Part shown: positions 24,805 to 33,327 of the stretch, in pieces
How the letters are laid out: every line of letters starts with the position of its first letter
Numbering within the stretch: the stretch's first letter is position 1
Origin: Niastella sp.
GTDB lineage: Bacteria > Bacteroidota > Bacteroidia > Chitinophagales > Chitinophagaceae
Assembly (NCBI GenBank): GCA_017744515.1
Contig: JAGIBF010000033.1
Coordinates: 1-64,000, forward strand
Length of the DNA: 64,000 nt
Reading direction: 5' to 3'
Translations under genes and position numbers: made by a program
The notes under the pieces: model-generated
What the model was told of the DNA's origin: nothing
The model's database searches: none
What the model saw: only the letters and a program-made list of their open reading frames with translations

Positions 24805-25641
24805 ATGATCATTTCATATAAGGAATTCAGGCCTTCCGAGCCCCTGCAGCCATACGTAGAAAACTATTGGTACCAGGTGTTCGATGGTGGCTCCATGGAG
24901 GAGTCGCCGGAACAGGTATGCCTGCCCCTCGGTATGAGCCAGATCATTGTGCATATTCGCCAGCAGGAGTCGCATGCCTTTTTCAATGCCGACTGGCAGC
25001 CGCTGCCACATGCTTTCTTTGTGGGCATCTACAAAGATGCCGTTACCTGGAAAACCAAAGGCTACTCCGTATGCTTTGGCATCAACCTGAAGCCGGAAAG
25101 CCTGGCACAGCTGTTCAATGTGCCGGCTGCCGCGATCTTCAACGATTATACGGATGTAAACAATTTCAGGAATCCCGGTATCGATGAGATGGCCGACCGC
25201 ATGTATGGACAGGAAGACCCGGTAGCGCTGATCGGTATTGCCGAGACCTGCCTCCTGAAAAGAGTGAAGGCCATGCAGAATACAAAGCACTATCTGCAAC
25301 ATGCGGCAGAGATCATCCGCCGGGAAAAAGGAAATATATCGATCGAGTCCCTGTGCAGGAACCTGTATGTGAGTGAAAGGCAGTTGCAGCGCAGCTTCAG
25401 GGATTCACTGGGTACCAGTCCCAAGACCTATACACGCATTATCCGCTTCCGGAATGCTTACCGGCACCTGCGGCAGGCGGAAGAGAAAAAGATTGCCTGG
25501 GCTTCGCTCTCCTTTGATTATGGGTATGCCGACCAGGCACACTTCATCCGGGACTTTAAGGAATTCTCGGGAGTCAGTCCGTCACTGATGATTGACAAGT
25601 CCGGTCCGTTCTATCAGCTTAGCACTGCTATGTACGCATAG
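24805..25641 (+). CDS. AraC family transcriptional regulator
   Basis: The 278-residue protein has an N-terminal ligand/cupin-like region typical of Bacteroidota AraC proteins (FRPSEPLQPYVENYWYQVFD, then PLGMSQIIVHI and FFVGIYKDAVTWKTKGYSVCFGI, DUF6597 type). A C-terminal AraC DNA-binding domain follows at about residues 170-270: ISIESLCRNLYVSERQLQRSF, GTSPKTYTRIIRFRNAY, then IAWASLSFDYGYADQAHFIR and DFKEFSGVSPS. It has no signal peptide. Targets may include the divergent DUF418 gene or the cytochrome c gene just downstream; neither is proven. Confidence 0.92.
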   Translation: MIISYKEFRPSEPLQPYVENYWYQVFDGGSMEESPEQVCLPLGMSQIIVHIRQQESHAFFNADWQPLPHAFFVGIYKDAVTWKTKGYSVCFGINLKPESLAQLFNVPAAAIFNDYTDVNNFRNPGIDEMADRMYGQEDPVALIGIAETCLLKRVKAMQNTKHYLQHAAEIIRREKGNISIESLCRNLYVSERQLQRSFRDSLGTSPKTYTRIIRFRNAYRHLRQAEEKKIAWASLSFDYGYADQAHFIRDFKEFSGVSPSLMIDKSGPFYQLSTAMYA

Positions 25642-25722
25642 CAACTAAATATAAACACCCTCCAGTATCTGTTTGCTTAATCACCAATCAGTATTTAATC
25701 AATAAAGCTAAAGAAGAACAAA

Positions 25723-26322
25723 ATGAAGCAGTTCATGTACCTGGCTGTAATAGCCATAGGGGTGACCATTGTTGCCTGTAACGAAACGACCGGTAACACC
25801 GCCGGCGGCGAAAAGAAAACAGATTCCGTGGAGGAAGTTGCAAGAGGTAAGTACCTCGTAGATGCAGTGGGTTGTGGCGACTGTCATACACCCAAGACGA
25901 TGACACCGCAAGGCCCTGTGCCCGATATGGAAAAGTTCCTTTCCGGCTATGATGCATCACAAGGCGGACTTGGAAAATTCGATACCTCCATCGTGCGCGA
26001 TGGCAGATGGGCGCTGTTGAAAGGCGACCTCACCGCTGCTGTTGGCCCCTGGGGCATTACCTATGCGGCCAACCTTACACCCGATGATACAGGACTGGGT
26101 GGCTGGACGTATGAGAATTTCCGTAAAGCCATCAAAGAAGGCAAATACCGTGGTGTAGACAATTCACGTCCACTGATGCCGCCGATGCCTGTACCGGCGC
26201 TGAAGAACCTCACGGATGAAGATGTGAAGGCTATCTATAGCTATCTGAAAACGATTAAACCCGTGAAGAACCTGGTGCCACCAGCTCAACTGAATCCCCC
26301 TCCGCCACCTGCGGCGAACTAA
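25723..26322 (+). CDS. Single-heme cytochrome c lipoprotein
   Basis: The 199-residue protein starts with a lipoprotein signal (MKQFMYLAVIAIGVTIVAC, lipid-bearing Cys19). One heme-attachment site, CGDCH (Cys51, Cys54, His55), is followed by TPKTMTPQGP. A Met axial ligand is likely in the MPPMPVPALKNLTDEDVKAI segment near the C-terminus, the usual class I pattern before the last helix (YSYLKTIKPV). A Pro-rich tail ends it. This form of small, membrane-anchored cytochrome c is common in Bacteroidota periplasmic electron transfer. The gene is monocistronic, with a terminator after it. Confidence 0.9.
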   Translation: MKQFMYLAVIAIGVTIVACNETTGNTAGGEKKTDSVEEVARGKYLVDAVGCGDCHTPKTMTPQGPVPDMEKFLSGYDASQGGLGKFDTSIVRDGRWALLKGDLTAAVGPWGITYAANLTPDDTGLGGWTYENFRKAIKEGKYRGVDNSRPLMPPMPVPALKNLTDEDVKAIYSYLKTIKPVKNLVPPAQLNPPPPPAAN

Positions 26323-26352
26323 TACCGCTGATATCATTAGTAGGTTTGTTAC

Positions 26353-26386
26353 AACCCCGCCTTGCAAAAGGTGGGGTTTTGTTTTG
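26353..26386 (+). terminator. Terminator after the cytochrome c gene
   Basis: AACCCCGCCTT (26353-26363) and AAGGTGGGGTT (26368-26378) form an 11-pair stem with one G-T pair and a 4-base loop, followed by a T-rich tail. Confidence 0.85.
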
Positions 26387-26477
26387 TAACTAAGTTGTAC
26401 TTTTAAGCCCACGACTATTCCCGCCTCATCCTACTGAATGGAGCTGACTGTTGTAAACTATGTAACCAAACTGATCT

Positions 26478-27089
26478 GTGCCGGTACATCCCTTACATAA
26501 TGAAAAAGACCTGTTGCTGCAAGTGGCCGGTGGCTCTGCGTCGGCTTTCGATGCATTGTATTTCCGTTATTATGAACCGGTGTGGAACAATATTTTTCGC
26601 ATTACCCGCAATGAAGCTGTTACCGATGATATCCTGCAGGATGTATTCATCCGGTTTTGGGAAAGGCGAACACAGTTCGTCAACTACGACAAGATCAGCA
26701 GCTGGCTTTTTGTGGTGAGCCACAACAGTGCGCTCAACTACCTGCGCCGTCTGGCTTCTGAACGAACCTACAGTAAACAACTTACTACCGAGGTGATTAC
26801 CGATTGGCCCGCAGAAGATGCACGGCAGGAGCAGCAGTTCCGCCTGCTGGAAGAGGCCATCGCAGCTTTGCCGCCTCAGCGCCGCCGCGTATTTGAGCTT
26901 TGTCGTTTCCAGGGCCTTAGTTATGAGCAGGCGGCGGCTGAATTGTCTATTTCGAAGAACACGGTTAAAGAGCACCTGGCCCGCGCTACCGATAACATCC
27001 GCACTTATATACAAACCAATTCAGGCCATTCCGGCGAACTCTCCATCCTGGTCCTTGCAGTGATCATGGGCAATTGGCCGCAGGCATAA
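26478..27089 (+). CDS. ECF sigma factor, FecI/sigma-70 type
   Basis: The protein has 203 residues from a GTG start at 26478; a TGA lies two codons upstream and there is no Met among the first 60 residues, so GTG is needed. Region 2 is seen at about residues 20-85 (ALYFRYYEPVWNNIFRITRN, DDILQDVFIRFWERR, KISSWLFVVSHNSALNYLRR). Region 4 is at about 125-180 (LEEAIAALPPQRRRVFELCR, GLSYEQAAAELSISKNTVKE helix-turn-helix). It is the cytoplasmic sigma factor that pairs with the FecR-type protein 62 bases downstream and should direct the SusC/SusD operon in response to substrate at the outer membrane receptor. Confidence 0.92.
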   Translation: MPVHPLHNEKDLLLQVAGGSASAFDALYFRYYEPVWNNIFRITRNEAVTDDILQDVFIRFWERRTQFVNYDKISSWLFVVSHNSALNYLRRLASERTYSKQLTTEVITDWPAEDARQEQQFRLLEEAIAALPPQRRRVFELCRFQGLSYEQAAAELSISKNTVKEHLARATDNIRTYIQTNSGHSGELSILVLAVIMGNWPQA

Positions 27090-27151
27090 AAAAACTTTCC
27101 CGGGGAACCACCCTTTTTACCAGGTAGCGTGTTTTCATAGAAACACAGTGC

Positions 27152-28351
27152 TTGGAAAACAGGGAATCGCAACTACAGCAATTGTTTGAAAAGCAAGAAT
27201 GGACCGATGAGGACCATGCGCTTTTCCTGCAATTGATCGACGGCAAAACAACCGCCGATCTATCTGTCTTTTTCGACCATCAATACCTGGCCGATCTTAA
27301 TAAAGCGTCTGCGGCTGACAATGGCCATGCCCGTTTGCTGCTGGATCGCATTCATGAGCGGGCTGGCATACCGGAAGCAGTACCGGTGCGGCGTATCAGC
27401 CGGTGGCCGCGCATGGTGGCGGCTGCCTCCATCTTATTATTGTTGGTGGCAGGGGGGTATTATTGGTTCTTTCATCAACCTGCTATCGTGCCGGTCGTTA
27501 CCGGTCAGCCGGCGCAGGATATCAAAGCCCCGGTGGCAAACCATGCCACGATCACGCTGGCCGATGGACAGCAGGTCTTGCTCGACAGTGCTGTAGATGG
27601 GCAACTGGCTGTACAAGGGAATGTGCAATTGATCAAGCTGGACAATGGAAAAATTGCCTATCAGCCAGATAAGGGAAACACAAATGAAGAAGTAGTATAT
27701 AATACATTGACCAATCCCAGGGGAAGTAAGGTCATCGATATGACATTGGCAGATGGATCGCATGTGTGGCTCAATGCAGGCAGTTCGGTCACATACCCGG
27801 TATCTTTTACCGGCCGGGAGCGTAAAGTCGAGATGACAGGCGAAGCCTACTTTGAGGTAGCGCATGATGCTGCCAGGCCTTTCTATGTAACCGCGCGCAA
27901 CATGGGGGTGCAGGTGCTGGGCACACACTTCAATATCAACGCTTATAACGATGAAGAAAATATCAAAGCCACGCTGCTGGAAGGGAAAGTAAAAGTTGCT
28001 GTCATCAGGAAAGGCACTGCTCTATTGCCGCCTTCTGTTCTTTTAATACCCGGCAAGCAGGCGCAGCTTACCGGTGATGAGCAGCTGAAAACTATACAGG
28101 AGGTGGATACCGATGAAGTGATGGCCTGGAAGAACAGCCGCTTCCAGTTCAACAAAGCCACGGTGCCGCAGGTGATGCGGCAGATCGCACGCTGGTACAA
28201 TGTGGACGTGAAGTATGAAGGCGCCGTGCCGGGCGGTTATTTCCGGGGTGAGATCAGCCGCGATGCACCGGCTTCCGAAGCATTGAAGATCCTTGCTGCC
28301 AGCGGTGTGAATTTTAAAATTGACAACAATACGATTGTAATACTGCCCTGA
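27152..28351 (+). CDS. FecR family anti-sigma factor
   Basis: The protein has 399 residues from a TTG start at 27152 (LENRESQLQQLFEKQEWTDE read with Met); no ATG fits upstream. A cytoplasmic N-terminal region precedes a transmembrane helix at about residues 87-107 (MVAAASILLLLVAGGYYWFF). The FecR domain follows in the periplasm (TNPRGSKVIDMTLADGSHVW, LNAGSSVTYPVSFTGRERKV, GEAYFEVAHDAARPFYV, VQVLGTHFNINAY). A DUF4974 domain ends it (FQFNKATVPQVMRQIARWYN). It passes the signal from the STN domain of the SusC-like receptor to the sigma factor. Confidence 0.93.
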   Translation: MENRESQLQQLFEKQEWTDEDHALFLQLIDGKTTADLSVFFDHQYLADLNKASAADNGHARLLLDRIHERAGIPEAVPVRRISRWPRMVAAASILLLLVAGGYYWFFHQPAIVPVVTGQPAQDIKAPVANHATITLADGQQVLLDSAVDGQLAVQGNVQLIKLDNGKIAYQPDKGNTNEEVVYNTLTNPRGSKVIDMTLADGSHVWLNAGSSVTYPVSFTGRERKVEMTGEAYFEVAHDAARPFYVTARNMGVQVLGTHFNINAYNDEENIKATLLEGKVKVAVIRKGTALLPPSVLLIPGKQAQLTGDEQLKTIQEVDTDEVMAWKNSRFQFNKATVPQVMRQIARWYNVDVKYEGAVPGGYFRGEISRDAPASEALKILAASGVNFKIDNNTIVILP

Positions 28352-28384
28352 ACAAGTCATTCATTGGTAAGGCCCTGAAAAAAG

Positions 28385-28473
28385 TCTGCTCCGGGTTAGG
28401 AGCCGGAGCAGAAGAACGTAAGGGCTAACCCAATGATGCAAGTCCCGCAAGACTGCTTCCCGGTAAAACCGGG
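28385..28473 (+). promoter_or_regulatory. Leader hairpins between fecR-type and susC-type genes
   Basis: TCTGCTCCGG (28385-28394) pairs with CCGGAGCAGA (28403-28412) in a 10-bp stem, and CCCGGT (28459-28464) pairs with ACCGGG (28468-28473). Neither is followed by a T-run, so they are not plain terminators. A role in leader folding or in holding down SusC expression is possible. Confidence 0.45.
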
Positions 28474-28507
28474 TATACTCATTGTTTAACCCAAACTAAG
28501 CAAAGTT

Positions 28508-31500
28508 ATGCTATTCAAAGCTCTTTGTAACAGCCCTGTATTGTACAGGCTGTTTACCAACCAAAACATGCGGATCATGAAATTGATGGCTGTTCTCTTA
28601 TTCACTGCCTGTATGCAGGTAAGCGCCGCCGGTTTTTCACAAACCGTTTCCCTGCAGGAAAAGGGCGCTTCACCTGAAAGGATCTTTCAGCAGATCAAAA
28701 AACAAACAGGCTACACTTTCTGGTACAAGCTGGAATTGCTGGAAGGTGCGCGTAACGTGGATGTTTCATTGCGCAATGCGCCGCTTGTACAGGCGCTGGA
28801 CATCGTGACCAAAGACCAGCCTTTTACCTATGAGATCATCGGTAAAACCGTGGTCATTAAAAAGAGAACGCTGCACATAATGCAGGAAGTAGTACCTCCG
28901 CCTCCCGTGTTCGATATCGATGGCCGCATTGTCGATAGCAGGGGAGTACCGTTGGAAGGTATCAGTATCCAGGTGAAGGGCTCTCAGCGTGGCGCTTCTA
29001 CCAATAAAGCAGGTCACTTCATTATACAAGGGCTGGAGCAACCGGCTACCATTACTGTCTCGGGCATCGGTTATTTAGGGTTACGGTTTCGCGTGTCACA
29101 AACAACGGAAGGTAAAACAGTAGTTGCCTTATTGTCTGCCAACCGGCAGGCAGCTACCGATGCTGCAACCGATACAACGGCTATAACGGCTGTATCTTCC
29201 GTAACCATGACGGCTTCCGGGATCCTGATCACGCTTGTGCAAAAAGATGATGATCTCGGCGCTGTGACCATCAATGCCGGTTATTATAAAACCAACCGGC
29301 GAACCATCACTGGCAGCATCAGCCGCGTGGATGCACGCACTATCCAAATGCAACCCGTTTCCAATCCGCTGCAGGCATTGCAGGGGCGTATGCCGGGCGT
29401 GTATATAAGCCAGGTGACAGGTATGCCGGGCAGCAACTTCCAGGTACGCATCAGGGGTATCAACAGCATCCGCAATGGCAACGATCCCTTGTACGTGATC
29501 GACGGTGTACAGTTCGGCTCACAAACCCTGTCGGATGTAAATGCTTCCGGTGCTGCTTATCGGCAGCAGGGCATTAGTCCTTTAAACAGTATTAATCCTG
29601 ATGATATAGAGAGCATCGAAGTACTGAAAGATGCCGATGCCACGGCCATCTATGGCTCGCGCGGCGCCAATGGCGTGGTGCTCATCACCACTAAAAAAGG
29701 AAAAGCAGGCAGCGCAAAGGTGGATGTGAACATGCAAACGGGATTGAGCCAGGTAGCGCATAAAGTGGCCTTGCTCAATACGGAACAATACCTTGCCATG
29801 CGGCATGAAGCACTGGCCAATGATGGCGAAGCGCAACCGCCTTCCTGGGAATATGATGTCAATGGTACCTGGGATACAACCCGGTATACCGACTGGCAGG
29901 ATGTATTGCTGGGAGGCTCTGCAGTGACAACGAGGCTAAATGCCAGTGTATCGGGCGGCAACCAGGAAACGCAATTCTACCTCAGTGGTGGTTATGAAAA
30001 ACAAAATACCGTATTCCCCGGTAGCAACGATGCCCAAAGATACTCCACCCATTTTTCAGTAAACCATACATCTGCCAACCGAAAATTCAATGCGCGGCTG
30101 AACACTTCGTATGTGATCAACAATACCAATATTATTGCCGGCGATTTTTCAGGCATTGCACTGCAGTTGCCACCCACTGCCCCGGCCTTGTATACACCTG
30201 ATGGAAAACTGAACTGGGTCACCGGATTTTCCAACCCGGTTGCTGACCTTGAAGTAAGATTCCTGGCGCAAACCTACAACCTGGTCACCAATGCAGAGCT
30301 GGGTTACGAATTGGTGAAGGGCCTGCGTATCAAAGCATTTGTCGGTATCAATGATGTGCGGAATGAAGACCGAAGAAAGGAACCTTCTTCCAAATTCAAC
30401 CCTATCCTGAATTATACGCCAGCGGTTTCTACCCTCACCATCGGACAGGGCAATTTAAGGTCGTGGATAGCAGAGCCACAGGTGAATTGGGATATTCATA
30501 TTGGAAAAGGTAAACTGTCCATGCTGGCTGGTGCAACTTTTAAAAAGGACAACCGCATGAATGAACGTGAAATATTCACCGGTTTTGCTTCCAATGAGCT
30601 GTTGGACAATCCGCGCGCCGCTTCCAATATCCGGATTGATAGCTATAATGTTATAGAATATCGCTACAGCGCCGTGTATGGACGTTTGAATTACAATTGG
30701 GATGAAAAATACATTGTCAACATTATTGGCCGCCGTGATGGCTCCAGCCGCTTTGGGCCAGGGAAGTCGTTTGCCAATTTTGGAGCAGCGGGCATTGCCT
30801 GGGTATTCTCCCGTGAAGCGTTCATGCAGGATTGGCTGCCTTTCCTGAGCTTCGGTAAATTGAGGGGTAGCTATGGTACGGCAGGTAATGACGAGATCGG
30901 CGATTACCGCTACCTCAATACCTATGCACCAGGCTATGCCTACGCGGGCATGAGCACGTTGATGCCTTCCCGGTTGTTTAATCCGCTCTATGGCTGGGAA
31001 ACCAATAAAAAGATAGAAGGTGCTATGGAACTGGGTTTTCTGAACGACCGTATCCAGTTTACGGCAGGTTATTTCAGTAACCGCTCCTACAACCAACTGA
31101 TCGATTATCCATTGGGCGCTACCTCGGGTTTCACGTCCATCAATGCCAACTCCGCCGCCACAGTACGGAATACTGGTGTGGAGCTGGAACTTACTTCGTT
31201 CAACATACGCAACGGTTCACTGGAGTGGAGGACCAACCTTAACCTTACCTTTCTACGAAATAAACTGGTGGCGTTTCCCGGCCTTGAGTCCTCTTCTTAC
31301 GCCAATACTTACGAGATCGGACAGCCGCTCAATATCCAGAAAAGATATCACTTTCTGGGGCTGGACCCGCAAACAGGCATTTACCGTTTTGAGGACATGA
31401 ATAAGGATGGGCAGGTTACTAATGCGGATACACGGCAACCGGTGTCGTATATGCAGGATTTTTTTGGCGGCATAGGCAATAGCCTGTCGTATAAAGGACT

Positions 31501-31921
31501 TGAAGTGAATGTCTTTTTCCAATTTGTAAAACAGAACAATGCTGCTTATACCACCTGGGCCACGCCCGGCAGGGCTGATTATAATCAGCCGGCATCGGTG
31601 ATGCAAAACAGGTGGCGGAAGCCGGGCGATCAGACTTCCGGTCAACTCTTCACGCGGTATAATGCTGCTGCCACAGAAGCCTGGGAACGCTATCGCTTCA
31701 GTGACGCGCTGGTAACGGATGCCTCTTTCATCCGCCTGAAGAATGTCGATATATCCTATCGCCTGCCCGAACGATGGCTGGGTGGCGTCAGAAGCCGTAT
31801 ATACCTGCAAGGGCAAAACCTGGCTACCATTACCAATTACGTTGGGATGGACCCTGAAACAGGCTATGGCGGCCTGCCCCCTTTAAGAACATTTATGGCT
31901 GGTATACAACTCACCTTTTAA
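28508..31921 (+). CDS. SusC/RagA family TonB-linked outer membrane transporter with STN domain
   Basis: The 1137-residue protein has an extended signal region (MAVLLFTACMQVSAAGFSQ). A secretin/TonB short N-terminal (STN) domain follows at about residues 48-120 (ERIFQQIKKQTGYTFWYKLE, VVIKKR), which contacts the FecR-type protein. A carboxypeptidase-D regulatory-like domain is at about 135-215 (VDSRGVPLEGISIQVKGSQR), then the plug (PVSNPLQALQGRMPGVYISQ, IRGINSIRNGNDPLYVIDGV, EVLKDADATAIYGSRGANGV). The rest is a 22-strand-type barrel ending in FMAGIQLTF. A Thr/Ala-rich linker (AATDAATDTTAITAVSSVTM) before the plug is unusual. The substrate is not evident. Confidence 0.95.
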   Translation: MLFKALCNSPVLYRLFTNQNMRIMKLMAVLLFTACMQVSAAGFSQTVSLQEKGASPERIFQQIKKQTGYTFWYKLELLEGARNVDVSLRNAPLVQALDIVTKDQPFTYEIIGKTVVIKKRTLHIMQEVVPPPPVFDIDGRIVDSRGVPLEGISIQVKGSQRGASTNKAGHFIIQGLEQPATITVSGIGYLGLRFRVSQTTEGKTVVALLSANRQAATDAATDTTAITAVSSVTMTASGILITLVQKDDDLGAVTINAGYYKTNRRTITGSISRVDARTIQMQPVSNPLQALQGRMPGVYISQVTGMPGSNFQVRIRGINSIRNGNDPLYVIDGVQFGSQTLSDVNASGAAYRQQGISPLNSINPDDIESIEVLKDADATAIYGSRGANGVVLITTKKGKAGSAKVDVNMQTGLSQVAHKVALLNTEQYLAMRHEALANDGEAQPPSWEYDVNGTWDTTRYTDWQDVLLGGSAVTTRLNASVSGGNQETQFYLSGGYEKQNTVFPGSNDAQRYSTHFSVNHTSANRKFNARLNTSYVINNTNIIAGDFSGIALQLPPTAPALYTPDGKLNWVTGFSNPVADLEVRFLAQTYNLVTNAELGYELVKGLRIKAFVGINDVRNEDRRKEPSSKFNPILNYTPAVSTLTIGQGNLRSWIAEPQVNWDIHIGKGKLSMLAGATFKKDNRMNEREIFTGFASNELLDNPRAASNIRIDSYNVIEYRYSAVYGRLNYNWDEKYIVNIIGRRDGSSRFGPGKSFANFGAAGIAWVFSREAFMQDWLPFLSFGKLRGSYGTAGNDEIGDYRYLNTYAPGYAYAGMSTLMPSRLFNPLYGWETNKKIEGAMELGFLNDRIQFTAGYFSNRSYNQLIDYPLGATSGFTSINANSAATVRNTGVELELTSFNIRNGSLEWRTNLNLTFLRNKLVAFPGLESSSYANTYEIGQPLNIQKRYHFLGLDPQTGIYRFEDMNKDGQVTNADTRQPVSYMQDFFGGIGNSLSYKGLEVNVFFQFVKQNNAAYTTWATPGRADYNQPASVMQNRWRKPGDQTSGQLFTRYNAAATEAWERYRFSDALVTDASFIRLKNVDISYRLPERWLGGVRSRIYLQGQNLATITNYVGMDPETGYGGLPPLRTFMAGIQLTF

Positions 31922-31932
31922 ATTTTACAGGT

Positions 31933-33306
31933 ATGAAAAAATTGACCAACTTATATATCGTTGCAGGCTGTTGGCTGGTCCTGCTTTGTACTGCTTCCTG
32001 CAAAAAGTTCATTACCGTTGGGCCTCCCAAAACAGAGATGGCCACCAGCATTGTATTTTCAGATAGTCTTACGGCCATGAGCGCCATGGCGGGATTGTAC
32101 AGTTCGATGGTGGAATCCCCTTTTGGTAGTACTTCCTATCTGGCAAGCCTGTCGGCTGATGAAATATACCTGACCGTCAACAGTGTAGAAGACCTGTCGT
32201 TCTTTCTCAACACCTTGCTGTCTACCAATGGCAAATGCAACGAGCTTTGGCAGGCCTATTACAAGCGGATCTATGCAGCCAATGCCATTATGGAAGGAGT
32301 GGCTGCATCTGCCGGACTAAGGCCTTCGCTCAAAGACAGGCTTACCGGCGAGGCGCTAACGCTCAGGGCTTTCTTCCACTTTAACCTGCTCAATTTTTAT
32401 GGCGGTATACCTTATATCGATACTACCGATTACCTAAAAAATACCATTGCTGCACGCCTGCCGGTGGCAACAGTATATCAACATATCATAGATGATCTGC
32501 TGCGGGCCAAAACATTATTGCCCGATACCTATCCAGCAGCCGGCAGGGTAAGGGTGATCAGGCCGGTTGCTACCGCCTTGCTGGCGCGGGCTTATCTCTA
32601 TGCGGGCAAATGGACTGAGGCGGAAGCGCAAAGTACAGAGCTCATCAATAATACAGCACTCTATTCCCTGCTGCCCGACCTGGATAAAGTGTTCCTGAAG
32701 AACAGCCGCGAAAGCATTCTGCAACAGATACCACTGTACGATAATTTGTACACCAATGAAGGATATGCTTTTTACCAGCCCGAGTCGCGCAAAAGTGGTT
32801 TTCTTACTGAAACGCTGTGGCAGTCTTTCGGGACCGGCGATCAGCGCAAAGCCCGTTGGATAGCGGCTGGTAGCAATGGAACTGAAACCTGGCATTATCC
32901 TTACAAATACAAGCAGGACTATTCCAATGCCACCGGCGCCGAATACAGCGTAGTCTTTCGCCTTGCAGAGCAATACCTCATCCGGGCCGAGGCGAGGACG
33001 CAGCAAAATAACTTCACCGGCGTCAACAGCGCCGCGGCGGATGTGGATACCATCCGTCATCGTGCAGGACTTCCCGTTACTGATGCTACAACGAAAGCTG
33101 CTTTGCTCACTGCCATAGAGCAGGAGCGGAGATGGGAGTTGTTTACAGAGTGGGGGCACCGCTGGTTCGACCTGAAACGTATGGGTCGTGTGGATGCTGT
33201 AATGGCTCCGTTGAAAGCCGGTTGGACTACCAACGATGCCCTTTATCCTATTCCTCATTCGGAAGTACTGGTAAATGTCAACATGAAACAGAACCCAGGT
33301 TATTGA
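31933..33306 (+). CDS. SusD/RagB family substrate-binding lipoprotein
   Basis: This 457-residue lipoprotein has a signal ending in LLCTASC (lipid-bearing Cys) followed by KKFITVGPPKTEMAT. The SusD layout is present: SDSLTAMSAMAGLYSSM, LWQAYYKRIYAANAIMEGV, then TGEALTLRAFFHFNLLNFYG with GIPYI, TPR-like helices (TALLARAYLYAGKWTEAEAQ) and a C-terminal EQERRWELFTEWGHRWFDLK with a DALYPIPHSEVLVNVNMKQN ending. It caps the SusC-like transporter and binds the substrate on the cell surface. It lies 11 bases after the susC-type gene. Confidence 0.95.
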   Translation: MKKLTNLYIVAGCWLVLLCTASCKKFITVGPPKTEMATSIVFSDSLTAMSAMAGLYSSMVESPFGSTSYLASLSADEIYLTVNSVEDLSFFLNTLLSTNGKCNELWQAYYKRIYAANAIMEGVAASAGLRPSLKDRLTGEALTLRAFFHFNLLNFYGGIPYIDTTDYLKNTIAARLPVATVYQHIIDDLLRAKTLLPDTYPAAGRVRVIRPVATALLARAYLYAGKWTEAEAQSTELINNTALYSLLPDLDKVFLKNSRESILQQIPLYDNLYTNEGYAFYQPESRKSGFLTETLWQSFGTGDQRKARWIAAGSNGTETWHYPYKYKQDYSNATGAEYSVVFRLAEQYLIRAEARTQQNNFTGVNSAAADVDTIRHRAGLPVTDATTKAALLTAIEQERRWELFTEWGHRWFDLKRMGRVDAVMAPLKAGWTTNDALYPIPHSEVLVNVNMKQNPGY

Positions 33307-33327
33307 CACACTAAAACGATCACAATA

